DNA of 64,000 nt from Cumulibacter manganitolerans (lineage in GTDB: Bacteria; Actinomycetota; Actinomycetes; Mycobacteriales; Antricoccaceae): the NCBI RefSeq assembly GCF_009602465.1, contig NZ_WBKP01000013.1, positions 1 through 64,000 of the forward strand. The letters run 5' to 3'. Numbering within the stretch: the stretch's first letter is position 1; every line of letters begins with the position of its first letter. The notes beneath the pieces are model-generated. The model was not told where the DNA came from. It did not search any database and saw only the letters and a list, made by a program, of their open reading frames with translations. Position numbers and translations under genes: made by a program. Shown here in pieces: positions 9,706 through 17,336 of this stretch.

Positions 9706-9943
9706 GATCTTTGCCTTTCCCGCGCGTACAGCACGGGCGAGGCGGCGCTCGCCAACGAGCGCCGTCCGGGGCCCCGGACACGGGCAGGCGATGCGACTTC
9801 CCCATCTCACGCCTGATTGCGACCGGTGTGCTGCTTCCGTCCTCGTTCACGTGTGCATATCCGTCGGACGCCGAACGATCCGGGACGGAATGCTGCGTCG
9901 GAGTCGTGCGGCGGGCCCCAGGGGGAGCTGTCGGCCGTATTCC

Positions 9944-9972
9944 ACCGTATTGACGCGCCACAGCGTTCACAA
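9944..9972 (-). promoter_or_regulatory. Candidate promoter of the Rpf-like gene
   Basis: Minus-strand TTGTGA, 17-base spacer, TACGGT. The hexamers keep the key bases of the housekeeping consensus (TTG in the -35, T-A---T in the -10). No other match of this quality was noticed in the gap. Confidence 0.4.
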
Positions 9973-10167
9973 CAGAAACACCAAACCCGCCATTATCAAC
10001 CACCTCATCGCTCCCACCCATGTAACGACACGCCGGTAGGCGCTACGTAATCACACGAATGTCGTTCCGCAGGTCAGAGGCGCGGCCGACGCCACGACCG
10101 CCGCCGTGGACGTCGGCGCGCCGGGCGGCTGTGATCCACGCCACATTCAGCCGGCAACGGGGCTGCT

Positions 10168-10219
10168 GCGGCGTACTTCGGTACGGAATCGCCGCCGGAT
10201 CCGTACCGGAGTGCGCCGC
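10168..10219. repeat. Palindromic element family B, copy 1
   Basis: Arm GCGGCGTACTTCGGTACGGA pairs over 20 positions with TCCGTACCGGAGTGCGCCGC; the two non-Watson-Crick positions are U-G in plus-strand RNA. The arm core GCGGCGTACTTCGGTAC is repeated exactly at 18494-18510. It lies 17 bases beyond the desaturase stop. Confidence 0.8.
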
Positions 10220-10236
10220 GAACGCGAGCCGGCGGG

Positions 10237-11214
10237 CTACCGGCCGGCGACGGTCCGGGTGACCCCGATGCGACCGGGACCGTCGGTCTTCGCCCGGGCC
10301 CGCTCGAACGCGCGCTCGCGCTGCTCCTCGAAGCGGCTCGCCTGCTCGTCCAGGTCCTGCATGAAGGCGGCGAGCGCCTCGCGCGCCCGCTCCCCCTCCG
10401 GGCCGAGGTCCGTGCGCTGGAAGACCCGCCACTTGCGCAGCACGGGGGCCAGCACCTCGTCGCGGTGCTGGCGGAGGTCATAGATGCCCGCCTTGGCGAT
10501 CGCCACCGACTTTCGGGCGAAGCCGGCCATCCCGGCGCCGGGCATCTCGAAGCCGGTCACCTCACGGGCGACCGCCTGCATCGTGGCATCGGGGAAGTGG
10601 TCGAACGCGGCGCTGACGAGATTGCGGTAGAAGACCATGTGCAGGTTCTCGTCGGTGGAGATCCGGGCCAGCAGCTGGTCGCAGATCGGATCCTCGGTCG
10701 CCCGCCCGGTGTTGCGATGCGATACGCGGGTGGCGAGCTCTTGGAAGGAGACGTAGGCGATCGTCTCCAGCGACGTCTTGGCTCCCGAGTCGTAGCCGGC
10801 GGTCATGTGCGCGAGCCGCTCGACCTCGAGCGCGACCGGGTCGACACCGCGGGTCACCACCAGATAGTCGCGCATCGCCGTGCCGTGCCGGGCCTCCTCC
10901 GCCGTCCACCGGCCGACCCACTGCCCCCACGCACCGTCGCGACCGAAGTTGGTGGCGATCTCGAAGTGGTACGACGGCAGGTTGTCCTCGGTCAGCAGGT
11001 TGGTGACCATCGCCGTCTGGGCGATCGGGTCCAGCGTGGACTGCCCCGGCTCGTAGTCCTGGCCGCCGAGGAAGGCGAAGTTACGTCCGTCGTCCCACGG
11101 CACGTAGTCGTGCGGGTTCCAGTCCTGCGCGGCGCGCAGGTGCCGGTTGAGGTTCTCCTCGACGACGGGCTCCAGCGCGTGCAGCAGGTGCTTCGGGTCT
11201 TCGGTGGGTTCCAC
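10237..11214 (-). CDS. Acyl-ACP desaturase (di-iron, FA_desaturase_2 family)
   Basis: A 325-residue soluble di-iron enzyme that puts a double bond into acyl-ACP or acyl-CoA using O2. The iron ligands are all visible: E76, E107 and H110 (TAEEARH), E159, E189 and H192 (DENLH). Length and spacing match the plant/mycobacterial DesA group. GTG start at 11214 behind GGAG. The C-terminus beyond residue 260 is charged and helical. Stands alone; the family-B palindrome follows its stop. Confidence 0.93.
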   Translation of the reverse strand: MEPTEDPKHLLHALEPVVEENLNRHLRAAQDWNPHDYVPWDDGRNFAFLGGQDYEPGQSTLDPIAQTAMVTNLLTEDNLPSYHFEIATNFGRDGAWGQWVGRWTAEEARHGTAMRDYLVVTRGVDPVALEVERLAHMTAGYDSGAKTSLETIAYVSFQELATRVSHRNTGRATEDPICDQLLARISTDENLHMVFYRNLVSAAFDHFPDATMQAVAREVTGFEMPGAGMAGFARKSVAIAKAGIYDLRQHRDEVLAPVLRKWRVFQRTDLGPEGERAREALAAFMQDLDEQASRFEEQRERAFERARAKTDGPGRIGVTRTVAGR

Positions 11215-11297
11215 GGCAGTACTCCTCGCTTCGCCGACAGCGGCAGTCCCACGCTACCGCCGCCGGGCGGCCCTCCGGCGAGGTCGGCGGTATGCCG

Positions 11298-12155
11298 CTA
11301 CCGCTCCTCACGCCGCTCACGCGGCGTGCGCAGCACCCACCGCGCCACGACGTCGATCGCGAGCCCGAGGGCGCCGATCACCACGATGAGGGCGGTGATG
11401 TGGTGATAGGCGAGCTGGTCCTTCGCGTTCAGGATCTGGTAGCCCAGCCCGCTGGTCACGCCCAGCATCTCCGCCGGCACCAGCACCACCCAGCCCAGCG
11501 CCACCGCGCCACGGATGCCGCCGAGCACGTGCGGACGGACCGAGGGGGCGGTGACGGTGCGCAGCAGCTCCCAGCGGGTCGCGCCGAGCGCGCGGGCGAC
11601 GGCCCGGTGACCCGGGTTGACCGCTCGTACGCCGGCGAGGGTCGCCAGCACGATGGGCCACACCGTGGTCAGGGCGACCAGGGTGATCACCGGCAGGTCC
11701 CCGATGCCGACGAGCACGATCACCAGCGGCGCCCAGGACAGCGGCGAGACCATCCGCAGGAAGCTCACGACCGGCCGGGTGGCCCGCTCGAGCCGGCCGA
11801 CCGACCCGATCGCGACCCCGAGCAGCACGCCACCGACGACCGCGACGAGCAGCCCCGCGACCAGCCGCAGCACCGACGCCGCGGCGTCGTCGAGCAGCAC
11901 GCCCGAGCGCCACAGCTCCACCAGGCCCGACCACGTCCGGGTGGGCGAGAACTCGCGCACCAGCGGTCGACCGGCGAGCAGGACGTCGGTGACCAGGAAC
12001 CACAGCCCGATCGCGGCCGCGGTACCCAGCACGGCGTACCACGCCGCCGGACCCGGGCGCCGGGTGGCGCGCGCATCCGCCTCGGGGCCGGGCGCGGACG
12101 CCCGCCGGACGTCGGGACCGCCGGACAGCCCGGGTGCGGTCGTCGCGGTGCTCAC
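11298..12155 (-). CDS. ABC transporter permease (nitrate/sulfonate/taurine type)
   Basis: A 285-residue inner-membrane subunit of the SsuC/TauC type with about six helices and the cytoplasmic coupling loop ARALGATRWELLRTVTAPS. Start GTG 12155 overlaps the previous gene's stop by four bases (GTGA), a sign of translational coupling; AGGAG precedes it. It would form the channel for the solute delivered by the binding protein encoded just upstream. Last gene of the five-gene operon read from 15681. Confidence 0.88.
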   Translation of the reverse strand: MSTATTAPGLSGGPDVRRASAPGPEADARATRRPGPAAWYAVLGTAAAIGLWFLVTDVLLAGRPLVREFSPTRTWSGLVELWRSGVLLDDAAASVLRLVAGLLVAVVGGVLLGVAIGSVGRLERATRPVVSFLRMVSPLSWAPLVIVLVGIGDLPVITLVALTTVWPIVLATLAGVRAVNPGHRAVARALGATRWELLRTVTAPSVRPHVLGGIRGAVALGWVVLVPAEMLGVTSGLGYQILNAKDQLAYHHITALIVVIGALGLAIDVVARWVLRTPRERREER

Positions 12156-13321
12156 GGTTGGATCAGCTCCTGACGGGTCAGCTTGGTGGCGGGGATCGTG
12201 CCGCCCCCGAGGGCCTGCTTGACGAACCGGTCGTCGACCAGCTCCTTGTGCACGGACTCCCCGGTGACGCCCTGCAGGAAGCCGGTGTCGCCGTCGATGG
12301 CCGTCGAGCGCATCGATTCGACGAGGGCCGAGGTGTAGCTGGCCAGGGGCAGCGCCGAGAAGCCGAGCCGCTCGCCGTGCCAGTCGGGGTGCTTGGTGAC
12401 CGAGGTGTACGCCGCCGGGTCGCGGCTGAAGACCTTCTGCACCGGCGCCGCGGGCTGCGGCAGGTACTTGCCGTCGGCCAGCAGGCCGCCCATGTCGCCG
12501 CGGTGGCCGTCGATCCACTGCTGCGCCTGGACGAGCGCCGTCCCGATCGCCTGCGCGGTCTGCGGGTCGGACTCGATCAGGTCCTCGCGCAGCACGATCG
12601 CGCAGCAGGCGTGCTCCTTCCACACGTCACCGAGGAAGCGGTGCACGCGACCGACGTCCTTCGCCTCGGCGACGGCGCTGAACGGGTCGGCCACGACGTA
12701 CCCGCTGACCTGGCCGGACGCGAGCGCCGGAACCATGTCGGACGGCGCCATGACGGCCAGCTGCACCGAGCCCTCGGACGCCGAGGGCGCCTGCCGGACG
12801 ACCGGCTTGAGGCCGGAGGCCAGCAGCATGCGCTGCAGGACGATGTTGTGGATCGACCACCAGTAGGGAATCGCGACCGTGGTGCCCGCGAGCTGCTCGG
12901 TGGCGGTGATCGACTTGCCGACGGTCAGCGCGGACCCGTTCACGTGCCCCCAGCCGATCACCTTGAGCGGGATCTTCTTGGCCAGCCGCAGCTGGACGGC
13001 GAGCGGCATGAGGACGTGCGCGACGTCGACCTCGCCGATGGCGAAGGCCTGCGCGAGCGCCTCCCAGGAGCGGAACATGACGGGGGCGGGCGAGGTGATG
13101 CCTTGCCGCGCGAGGAACCCCTTCTCGTGCGCGAGCAGCAGGGCGGACGCGTCGGTGATCGGCAGGTAGCCGATGCGGACGGTCTTCTTGCCGCCGCTGG
13201 CCAGGGCCGGGGCCGCGGCGTCCCAGCCGCCCTTGAGCGCCAGGCCGCCGACCACGCCGGCCGCGGCCACCCGCCCGGTGAGCCGCAGCGCGCTACGGCG
13301 CGACAGGGTGTGCTCAGGCAT
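12152..13321 (-). CDS. ABC transporter substrate-binding protein, NMT1/SsuA type, Tat-exported
   Basis: A 389-residue binding protein. The N-terminus SRRSALRLTGRVAAAGVVGG has a twin-arginine signal. The mature part begins KTVRIGYLPITDASALLLAHEKGF, the pattern of the NMT1/NrtA/SsuA group that binds sulfonates, nitrate or thiamine precursors. Export as a folded protein by Tat fits the family in actinobacteria. It overlaps the ATPase gene by 8 bases. The ligand cannot be read from sequence; the operon's leader peptide suggests a sulfur compound. Confidence 0.85.
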   Translation of the reverse strand: MPEHTLSRRSALRLTGRVAAAGVVGGLALKGGWDAAAPALASGGKKTVRIGYLPITDASALLLAHEKGFLARQGITSPAPVMFRSWEALAQAFAIGEVDVAHVLMPLAVQLRLAKKIPLKVIGWGHVNGSALTVGKSITATEQLAGTTVAIPYWWSIHNIVLQRMLLASGLKPVVRQAPSASEGSVQLAVMAPSDMVPALASGQVSGYVVADPFSAVAEAKDVGRVHRFLGDVWKEHACCAIVLREDLIESDPQTAQAIGTALVQAQQWIDGHRGDMGGLLADGKYLPQPAAPVQKVFSRDPAAYTSVTKHPDWHGERLGFSALPLASYTSALVESMRSTAIDGDTGFLQGVTGESVHKELVDDRFVKQALGGGTIPATKLTRQELIQP

Positions 13322-14057
13322 CGACCAGCTCTCCTCGCGTCGGCGCGGCCGAAGCCGGCAGGTCGAACGCTGCGCGGATCGTGTCGCGCAGCGTCTCCCG
13401 GGCGGCGGTCTCGTCCGCGACCGTCCACCGGTGCTCGATGCGGCCGCCGTCGATCAGCACGATCTGGTCGGCCAGCAGCACCGCCTCGTCGATGTCGTGC
13501 GTGACGATGACCGAGGTCAGGTTCTCCCGCCGCGACTCCTCCCGCAGCCAGCCCTGCAGCGAGGACCGGGTCGCGGGATCGAGCGCGCTGAACGGCTCGT
13601 CGAGCAGCAGCAGCTCGGGCTCGACGGCGAGCGCCCGCCCGAGGGCCACCCGCTGCGCCTGGCCACCCGAGAGCTGATCGGGGTAGCGCTCGGCCAGCTC
13701 GGCGATCTCGAGCAGCTCCAGCAGCCGCGGGACCCGCTCGGCGTTCGCCGCGCGGTTGCGCCCGTAGCCGAGCCCGAGCGCGATGTTCTCGCGCACCGTC
13801 AGCCAGTCGAACAGCAGCGCCTGCTGGTAGACGACCGCCTGGCGCTGCGGGCGGCCGTCGGCGGCCAGCTCGATCGTGCCGGCGTCCGGCACGATCTGGT
13901 TCTCCAGCACCTTCAGCAGGGTCGACTTGCCGGCGCCGCTGCGTCCGAGGACGGCGACGCAGCTGCCCTGCTGCACGGTCAGGTCGATCCCGGTCAGCAC
14001 CGGCGTACCGCCGAGGGTGACCTCGACGCCTACGAGGTGAGCGACGCTAGTTCCCAT
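13314..14057 (-). CDS. ABC transporter ATPase (SsuB/TauB/NrtD type)
   Basis: A 247-residue ATPase that powers import. Walker A GRSGAGKST (39-46), signature LSGGQ (129-133), Walker B LLLLDEP (149-155) and the switch His in THD are intact. Start ATG 14057 after GGAAGGA, overlapping the end of the flavoprotein gene by 28 bases. With the binding protein and permease it forms a complete importer. Confidence 0.92.
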   Translation of the reverse strand: MGTSVAHLVGVEVTLGGTPVLTGIDLTVQQGSCVAVLGRSGAGKSTLLKVLENQIVPDAGTIELAADGRPQRQAVVYQQALLFDWLTVRENIALGLGYGRNRAANAERVPRLLELLEIAELAERYPDQLSGGQAQRVALGRALAVEPELLLLDEPFSALDPATRSSLQGWLREESRRENLTSVIVTHDIDEAVLLADQIVLIDGGRIEHRWTVADETAARETLRDTIRAAFDLPASAAPTRGELVDA

Positions 14058-15124
14058 CGCAGCTGTCCTTCCGAAGGGGATTGCACGGGCAGGAACGCGG
14101 CCTCGCGGAACCGGCGCGCGGTGCCGCTGGAGGCGACATAGCCGCGGCCGCCGGCCAGCGCGGCCTCGAGGCGGGTCGCCTCACCGGCCGCCAGGCTGGC
14201 GTCGAGGCGCAGGCGGACGAACTCGACCAGCGGCGCGGCGGCGAGGTCGTCGGTCAGCCGGCGCCAGCGCTCGGTGACCTCCTCGACCTCGCGGCGCACC
14301 AGGTCGAACCGGTCGCGCAGGCCCTCGTTGCCGGACCGCTCGACGGTGGCCGCGGACTCCTCGAGGGAGCGGCGGGCGATGCCCACGCAGAACGACGACT
14401 GCAGCGCCAGGAAGGTCGGCCGGAAGGCCCGTGCCGTCTCCGCGAAGTCCCAGCTCAGCACGGCGTCCCGCGGGATCCGCACGCCCTCGAGGACGACGGA
14501 CGCCGACGCGGTGGCGTTCAGGGCGAGCAGGCCGTCGACGTACCCCACCCGCACGCCGGGATCGCCCACCCGGAACCAGGTGATGATCCGACGCTCGTCG
14601 TCCAGCAGGACCGGGATGACGACGACGGCGCCGTCGACGAGGTTGGAGGCCCACCGGATCAGCCCGTCGACGACGAGCTCGTCGCCGTCCAGGCGCCCGG
14701 TGACGCCGAGCGGCTCGATGCCGGCCAGCGCCTTCAGGCCCGAGGCCATCGCCGTGGACCCGATCGCGTCGCCGGTGCGCAGCAGCGCGACGGTCGCCTC
14801 GTTGAGCGGCGTCCGCTCGCCGCGCGCGAAGTAGTCCAGGACCATGCGGTGCGCCCACAGGCTGAACGCGCTGCTCATGCACTCCTCGGCCAGCAGCGCG
14901 ATGAGGCTCGCGCTGCCGCCGATGCGGGCCGATACCGCGACCGGGCTGTCGATGGAGTCCACACCGAGGTCGAGCAGCTCGCGACGGCCGAGGTCCCGCA
15001 GGATCTCTGAGGTCGGCACCGCACCGGCGTCCACGTCGCGGACGCTGGTGGCGACGCGCTCGCGCACCTCGTCGGCCTGCGCCGCGATCTGCTCGAAGCC
15101 GCTCGGCAGGTAGGCGGTGGTCAT
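14030..15124 (-). CDS. Acyl-CoA-dehydrogenase-like flavoprotein (SfnC/DszC-type candidate)
   Basis: A 364-residue protein with the acyl-CoA dehydrogenase fold but a divergent sequence. It keeps the middle-domain pattern and C-terminal helical bundle (SLEESAATVERS), while the usual catalytic and CoA-binding motifs are not recognisable. Members of this branch linked to SsuABC-like importers include flavin-dependent monooxygenases for sulfones and other organosulfur compounds, which is the inferred role. Start ATG 15124 overlaps the DUF4242 stop (ATGA). Substrate is not known. Confidence 0.65.
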   Translation of the reverse strand: MTTAYLPSGFEQIAAQADEVRERVATSVRDVDAGAVPTSEILRDLGRRELLDLGVDSIDSPVAVSARIGGSASLIALLAEECMSSAFSLWAHRMVLDYFARGERTPLNEATVALLRTGDAIGSTAMASGLKALAGIEPLGVTGRLDGDELVVDGLIRWASNLVDGAVVVIPVLLDDERRIITWFRVGDPGVRVGYVDGLLALNATASASVVLEGVRIPRDAVLSWDFAETARAFRPTFLALQSSFCVGIARRSLEESAATVERSGNEGLRDRFDLVRREVEEVTERWRRLTDDLAAAPLVEFVRLRLDASLAAGEATRLEAALAGGRGYVASSGTARRFREAAFLPVQSPSEGQLRWELASLTS

Positions 15125-15681
15125 CGCGAGCCCTCGGCGACGGACGCTGCACCGAGGGCGTGCAGCCGATCGATCGGGGTCTCGACGATCGCGCGGGCGC
15201 GGACGACGGCGTCCTCGTCCGGGGCGTTGTAGAGGCACAGGCACTTCGCGGTGTCCTCGCGCACGTACGTCCGCAGGAACGAGACCTCGGGGATCTCGGC
15301 GTAGCGCGGCGACTTCTCCTTCTTGCGCGCGAGGTAGGTGTCCATGTCGATGTGCGCGGGAATGTCCCACTCGACGAGGTAGCCGGCCTCGGGGCGCACG
15401 GCCTTGATGTCGGCGAGGTCGGCACCGACCAGGCGCACCGGGTCGGGTCCCTCGACCTCGGCCACGTCGTCGACGCCGAGGACGGCGGTGCCGAGCGCCT
15501 GCTGGTCGGCGGTCTCGAAGACCAGGAAGATGCGGTCGGCGCCCGCGGTCACCTCGGCCTCGATCAGCTCGGCGCCAGCGGTTGCCGCGCGCTGCTTCGC
15601 CTGCTCGATCACGGCGGCGGCGGCGTCCTTGGTGGCGGTCGCGGGAACGATCTCGATGAGGGCCAGGATGGGCTCAGACAT
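15121..15681 (-). CDS. DUF4242 domain protein, first gene of the sulfur-type operon
   Basis: A 186-residue protein. The second half (about 98-180) matches DUF4242: DIPAHIDMDTYLARKKEKSP, then FLRTYVREDTAKCLCLYNAPDEDAVVRAR. Streptomyces members of this family bind nickel and have a ferredoxin-like fold. The first half has a similar length and predicted alternation of strands and helices and may be a second, diverged copy. ATG 15681 follows GGAG. It is placed behind a leader peptide and hairpins. Confidence 0.75.
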   Translation of the reverse strand: MSEPILALIEIVPATATKDAAAAVIEQAKQRAATAGAELIEAEVTAGADRIFLVFETADQQALGTAVLGVDDVAEVEGPDPVRLVGADLADIKAVRPEAGYLVEWDIPAHIDMDTYLARKKEKSPRYAEIPEVSFLRTYVREDTAKCLCLYNAPDEDAVVRARAIVETPIDRLHALGAASVAEGSR

Positions 15682-15710
15682 GGGTATCTCCTTGTTTCTG
15701 GGTAGGAAGA

Positions 15711-15735
15711 TGCGCGCACGGGTGTCGTGCGCACA
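15711..15735 (-). promoter_or_regulatory. Second hairpin in the operon leader
   Basis: TGTGCGCACG pairs with CGTGCGCGCA (one U-G in minus-strand RNA) around a 5-base loop. It lies between the attenuator-like hairpin and the DUF4242 ribosome site. It could be part of an alternative fold. Confidence 0.4.
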
Positions 15736-15743
15736 GCAGAAGG

Positions 15744-15789
15744 AGAGCCCCCTGGAAAAGGAGGCGGCGAAGGGCCGGGTGGGGGCTCT
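15744..15789 (-). terminator. Attenuator-like hairpin after the leader peptide
   Basis: AGAGCCCCC pairs with GGGGGCTCT, starting seven bases after the leader peptide's stop codon. Minus-strand RNA continues CCUUCUGCUG, a weak U-tract. The position relative to the leader stop is as expected for a ribosome-controlled attenuator. An anti-terminator partner was not identified with certainty. Confidence 0.55.
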
Positions 15790-15795
15790 GCGGGA

Positions 15796-15870
15796 CTAGC
15801 GACAGAGAGCGCTGTCAGTCATGACGTGATCGACGGTGAAACGGCGTACGGCGTAGAAGCTCGTCGGCAC
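15796..15870 (-). CDS. Leader peptide ending -SALCR (putative cysteine-responsive attenuation)
   Basis: A 24-residue peptide, GTG 15870 behind a strong GGGAGG. Its C-terminal part, VRRFTVDHVMTDSALCR, matches the actinobacterial leader-peptide pattern 'RRhvDl.rvsSALCR' that precedes sulfur-uptake and cysteine-synthesis operons. The cysteine codon lies two codons before the stop, so ribosome stalling there would report low Cys-tRNA. The frame stays open upstream to 16050, but only this start has a ribosome site. Function is inferred from the pattern and position. Confidence 0.7.
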   Translation of the reverse strand: MPTSFYAVRRFTVDHVMTDSALCR

Positions 15871-15935
15871 GTTCCACCTCCCGAGATCCTCGGCCACGCG
15901 ACGCGCGTGGTCCGGTCTGTTCACGTCCGCCCGCA

Positions 15936-15964
15936 ATAGTACAGCGCTCAACCATCCGGTGACA
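15936..15964 (-). promoter_or_regulatory. Candidate promoter of the leader peptide and operon
   Basis: Minus-strand TGTCAC, 17-base spacer, TACTAT. The -10 is close to consensus, the -35 weak. It predicts a start about 60 bases before the leader GTG. Confidence 0.45.
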
Positions 15965-16012
15965 GGGCCGGGAGCGTGCGAGTGGTCACCCAGTGATGTG
16001 TCGGCGGCCCAA

Positions 16013-16029
16013 ACCGAATACGATTCGGT
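16013..16029. promoter_or_regulatory. Palindromic operator candidate before the acyl-CoA dehydrogenase pair
   Basis: ACCGAAT-acg-ATTCGGT is a perfect 7+7 inverted repeat with a 3-base centre, overlapping a possible -10 (TACGAT) and 75 bases before the ATG at 16104. Size and symmetry suit a TetR-type dimer. No regulator is encoded next to it. Confidence 0.5.
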
Positions 16030-16103
16030 CAGGAGCGCGGCGTACGCCACAGGTGCCCGCTAGCCCCGTCACCACGATGACGTCCAGATTCAGGAGCCCA
16101 TCC

Positions 16104-17297
16104 ATGGAGCAGCTGTACACCCCGGAAGAACGCGAGTTCGCCGAGAAGATGCGCGAGTTCTACCGCACGGAGATCCCGAAGGAGATCCGGGAGATGAACG
16201 CGCGCGGCGAGATCGACAGCAAGGAACCGATCGTCACCACCCAGCAGATCCTGAACAAGCACGGCTACGCCGTCCCGAACTGGCCGGTCGAGTGGGGCGG
16301 GCAGGACTGGACCCCCGTGCAGCGGCACATCTGGCTGCAGGAGATGGAGCTGGCGAACGTCCCCTCGCCGCTGGCCTTCAACACCTCGATGGTCGGGCCG
16401 GTCATCGCGAACTTCGGCTCGCAGGAGATCAAGGAGCGGTTCCTGCCCAAGACCGCGAACCTGGACATCTGGTGGTCGCAGGGCTTCTCCGAGCCGGACG
16501 CCGGCTCCGACCTCGCCTCGCTGAAGACCGCCGCCGTCCGCGACGGCGACCACTACATCGTCAACGGGCAGAAGACCTGGACGACGCTCGGCCAGTACGG
16601 CGACTGGATCTTCACGCTCGTGCGCACCAACCCGGACGTCAAGAAGCAGCAGGGCATCTCCTTCCTGCTCATCGACATGAAGTCGCCCGGCGTGACCGTC
16701 CGCCCGATCCAGCTGATCGACGGCGGCCGCGAGGTCAACGAGGTGTTCTTCGACAACGTCGAGGTCCCGGTCGAGAACCTCGTCGGCGAGGAGAACATGG
16801 GCTGGACCTACGCGAAGTTCCTGCTCGGCAACGAGCGCACCGGCATCGCGCGGGTCGGCGTCTCGAAGACGCGCATCGCGCGGCTGAAGGAGCTCGCGCG
16901 CAACACCCGGACCGCGCGGGGCACGCTGCTGGACGATCCGCTGTTCTCGGCCCGCCTGACCAAGGTCGAGGTCGAGCTGCAGGCGCTCGAGATGACGCAG
17001 ATGCGCATCCTGTCCACCCAGGCCAAGGGCTCGGACAAGCCGGACCCGCGTTCCTCGGTGCTGAAGCTCGTCGGCTCGAAGCTGCAGCAGGACGTCACCG
17101 AGCTGCTCGTCGACGTCCTCGGCCCGGACGGCCTGTACTTCCGCGACAGCTACGACGCGCCCGAGGGCTTCTCGCCGGTGCCCGGCGGCGCCGTCGACGC
17201 GCTTCCGACGTACTTCAACTTCCGCAAGGTCACCATCTACGGCGGTTCGTCCGAGGTGCAGCGCGGCATCATCTCCAAGGCCATCCTCGGCCTCTAG
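16104..17297 (+). CDS. Acyl-CoA dehydrogenase, large subunit of a pair
   Basis: A 397-residue FAD enzyme for alpha-beta dehydrogenation of an acyl-CoA. N-terminal helical domain, middle domain with the FAD/substrate segment WWSQGFSEPDAGSDLASLKT and the C-terminal motif IYGGSSEVQRGIISKAILGL. In two-gene FadE systems of actinobacteria (steroid side chain, dicarboxylate and related CoA esters) two unlike subunits form an alpha2beta2 enzyme; the next gene is the partner. ATG 16104 follows AGGAG; an ATG at 16077 is less well placed. Confidence 0.92.
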   Translation: MEQLYTPEEREFAEKMREFYRTEIPKEIREMNARGEIDSKEPIVTTQQILNKHGYAVPNWPVEWGGQDWTPVQRHIWLQEMELANVPSPLAFNTSMVGPVIANFGSQEIKERFLPKTANLDIWWSQGFSEPDAGSDLASLKTAAVRDGDHYIVNGQKTWTTLGQYGDWIFTLVRTNPDVKKQQGISFLLIDMKSPGVTVRPIQLIDGGREVNEVFFDNVEVPVENLVGEENMGWTYAKFLLGNERTGIARVGVSKTRIARLKELARNTRTARGTLLDDPLFSARLTKVEVELQALEMTQMRILSTQAKGSDKPDPRSSVLKLVGSKLQQDVTELLVDVLGPDGLYFRDSYDAPEGFSPVPGGAVDALPTYFNFRKVTIYGGSSEVQRGIISKAILGL

Positions 17298-17336
17298 CCG
17301 ACCGACCCCTTACTTACCTGCATAGGAGCTTTCAAA

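Larger units (their letters stand above)
9706..10236. other. 531-base gap: leader of the Rpf-like gene plus family-B palindrome
   Basis: No gene is supported on either strand. It holds a candidate promoter (9944-9972), a leader of about 230 bases before the Rpf-like start, and the family-B palindrome at 10168-10219. I searched the leader for the c-di-AMP riboswitch signature seen at 36.7 kb and did not find it. Confidence 0.5.

Noticed and set aside
9706-9943. c-di-AMP riboswitch before the Rpf-like gene
   Set aside because: None of the conserved blocks (GGGGUGAAUC, CCGAACCCGUCAGCUAAC) are present on either strand.
11298-15681. Assignment of the ABC importer to nitrate or thiamine precursor uptake
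   Set aside because: The receptor family alone allows it, but no nitrate or thiamine gene is in the operon while the leader peptide and flavoprotein point to sulfur.
15796-16050. 84-residue version of the leader peptide gene
   Set aside because: The 5' part lacks a ribosome site and covers the candidate promoter; only the last 24 codons match the leader-peptide pattern.
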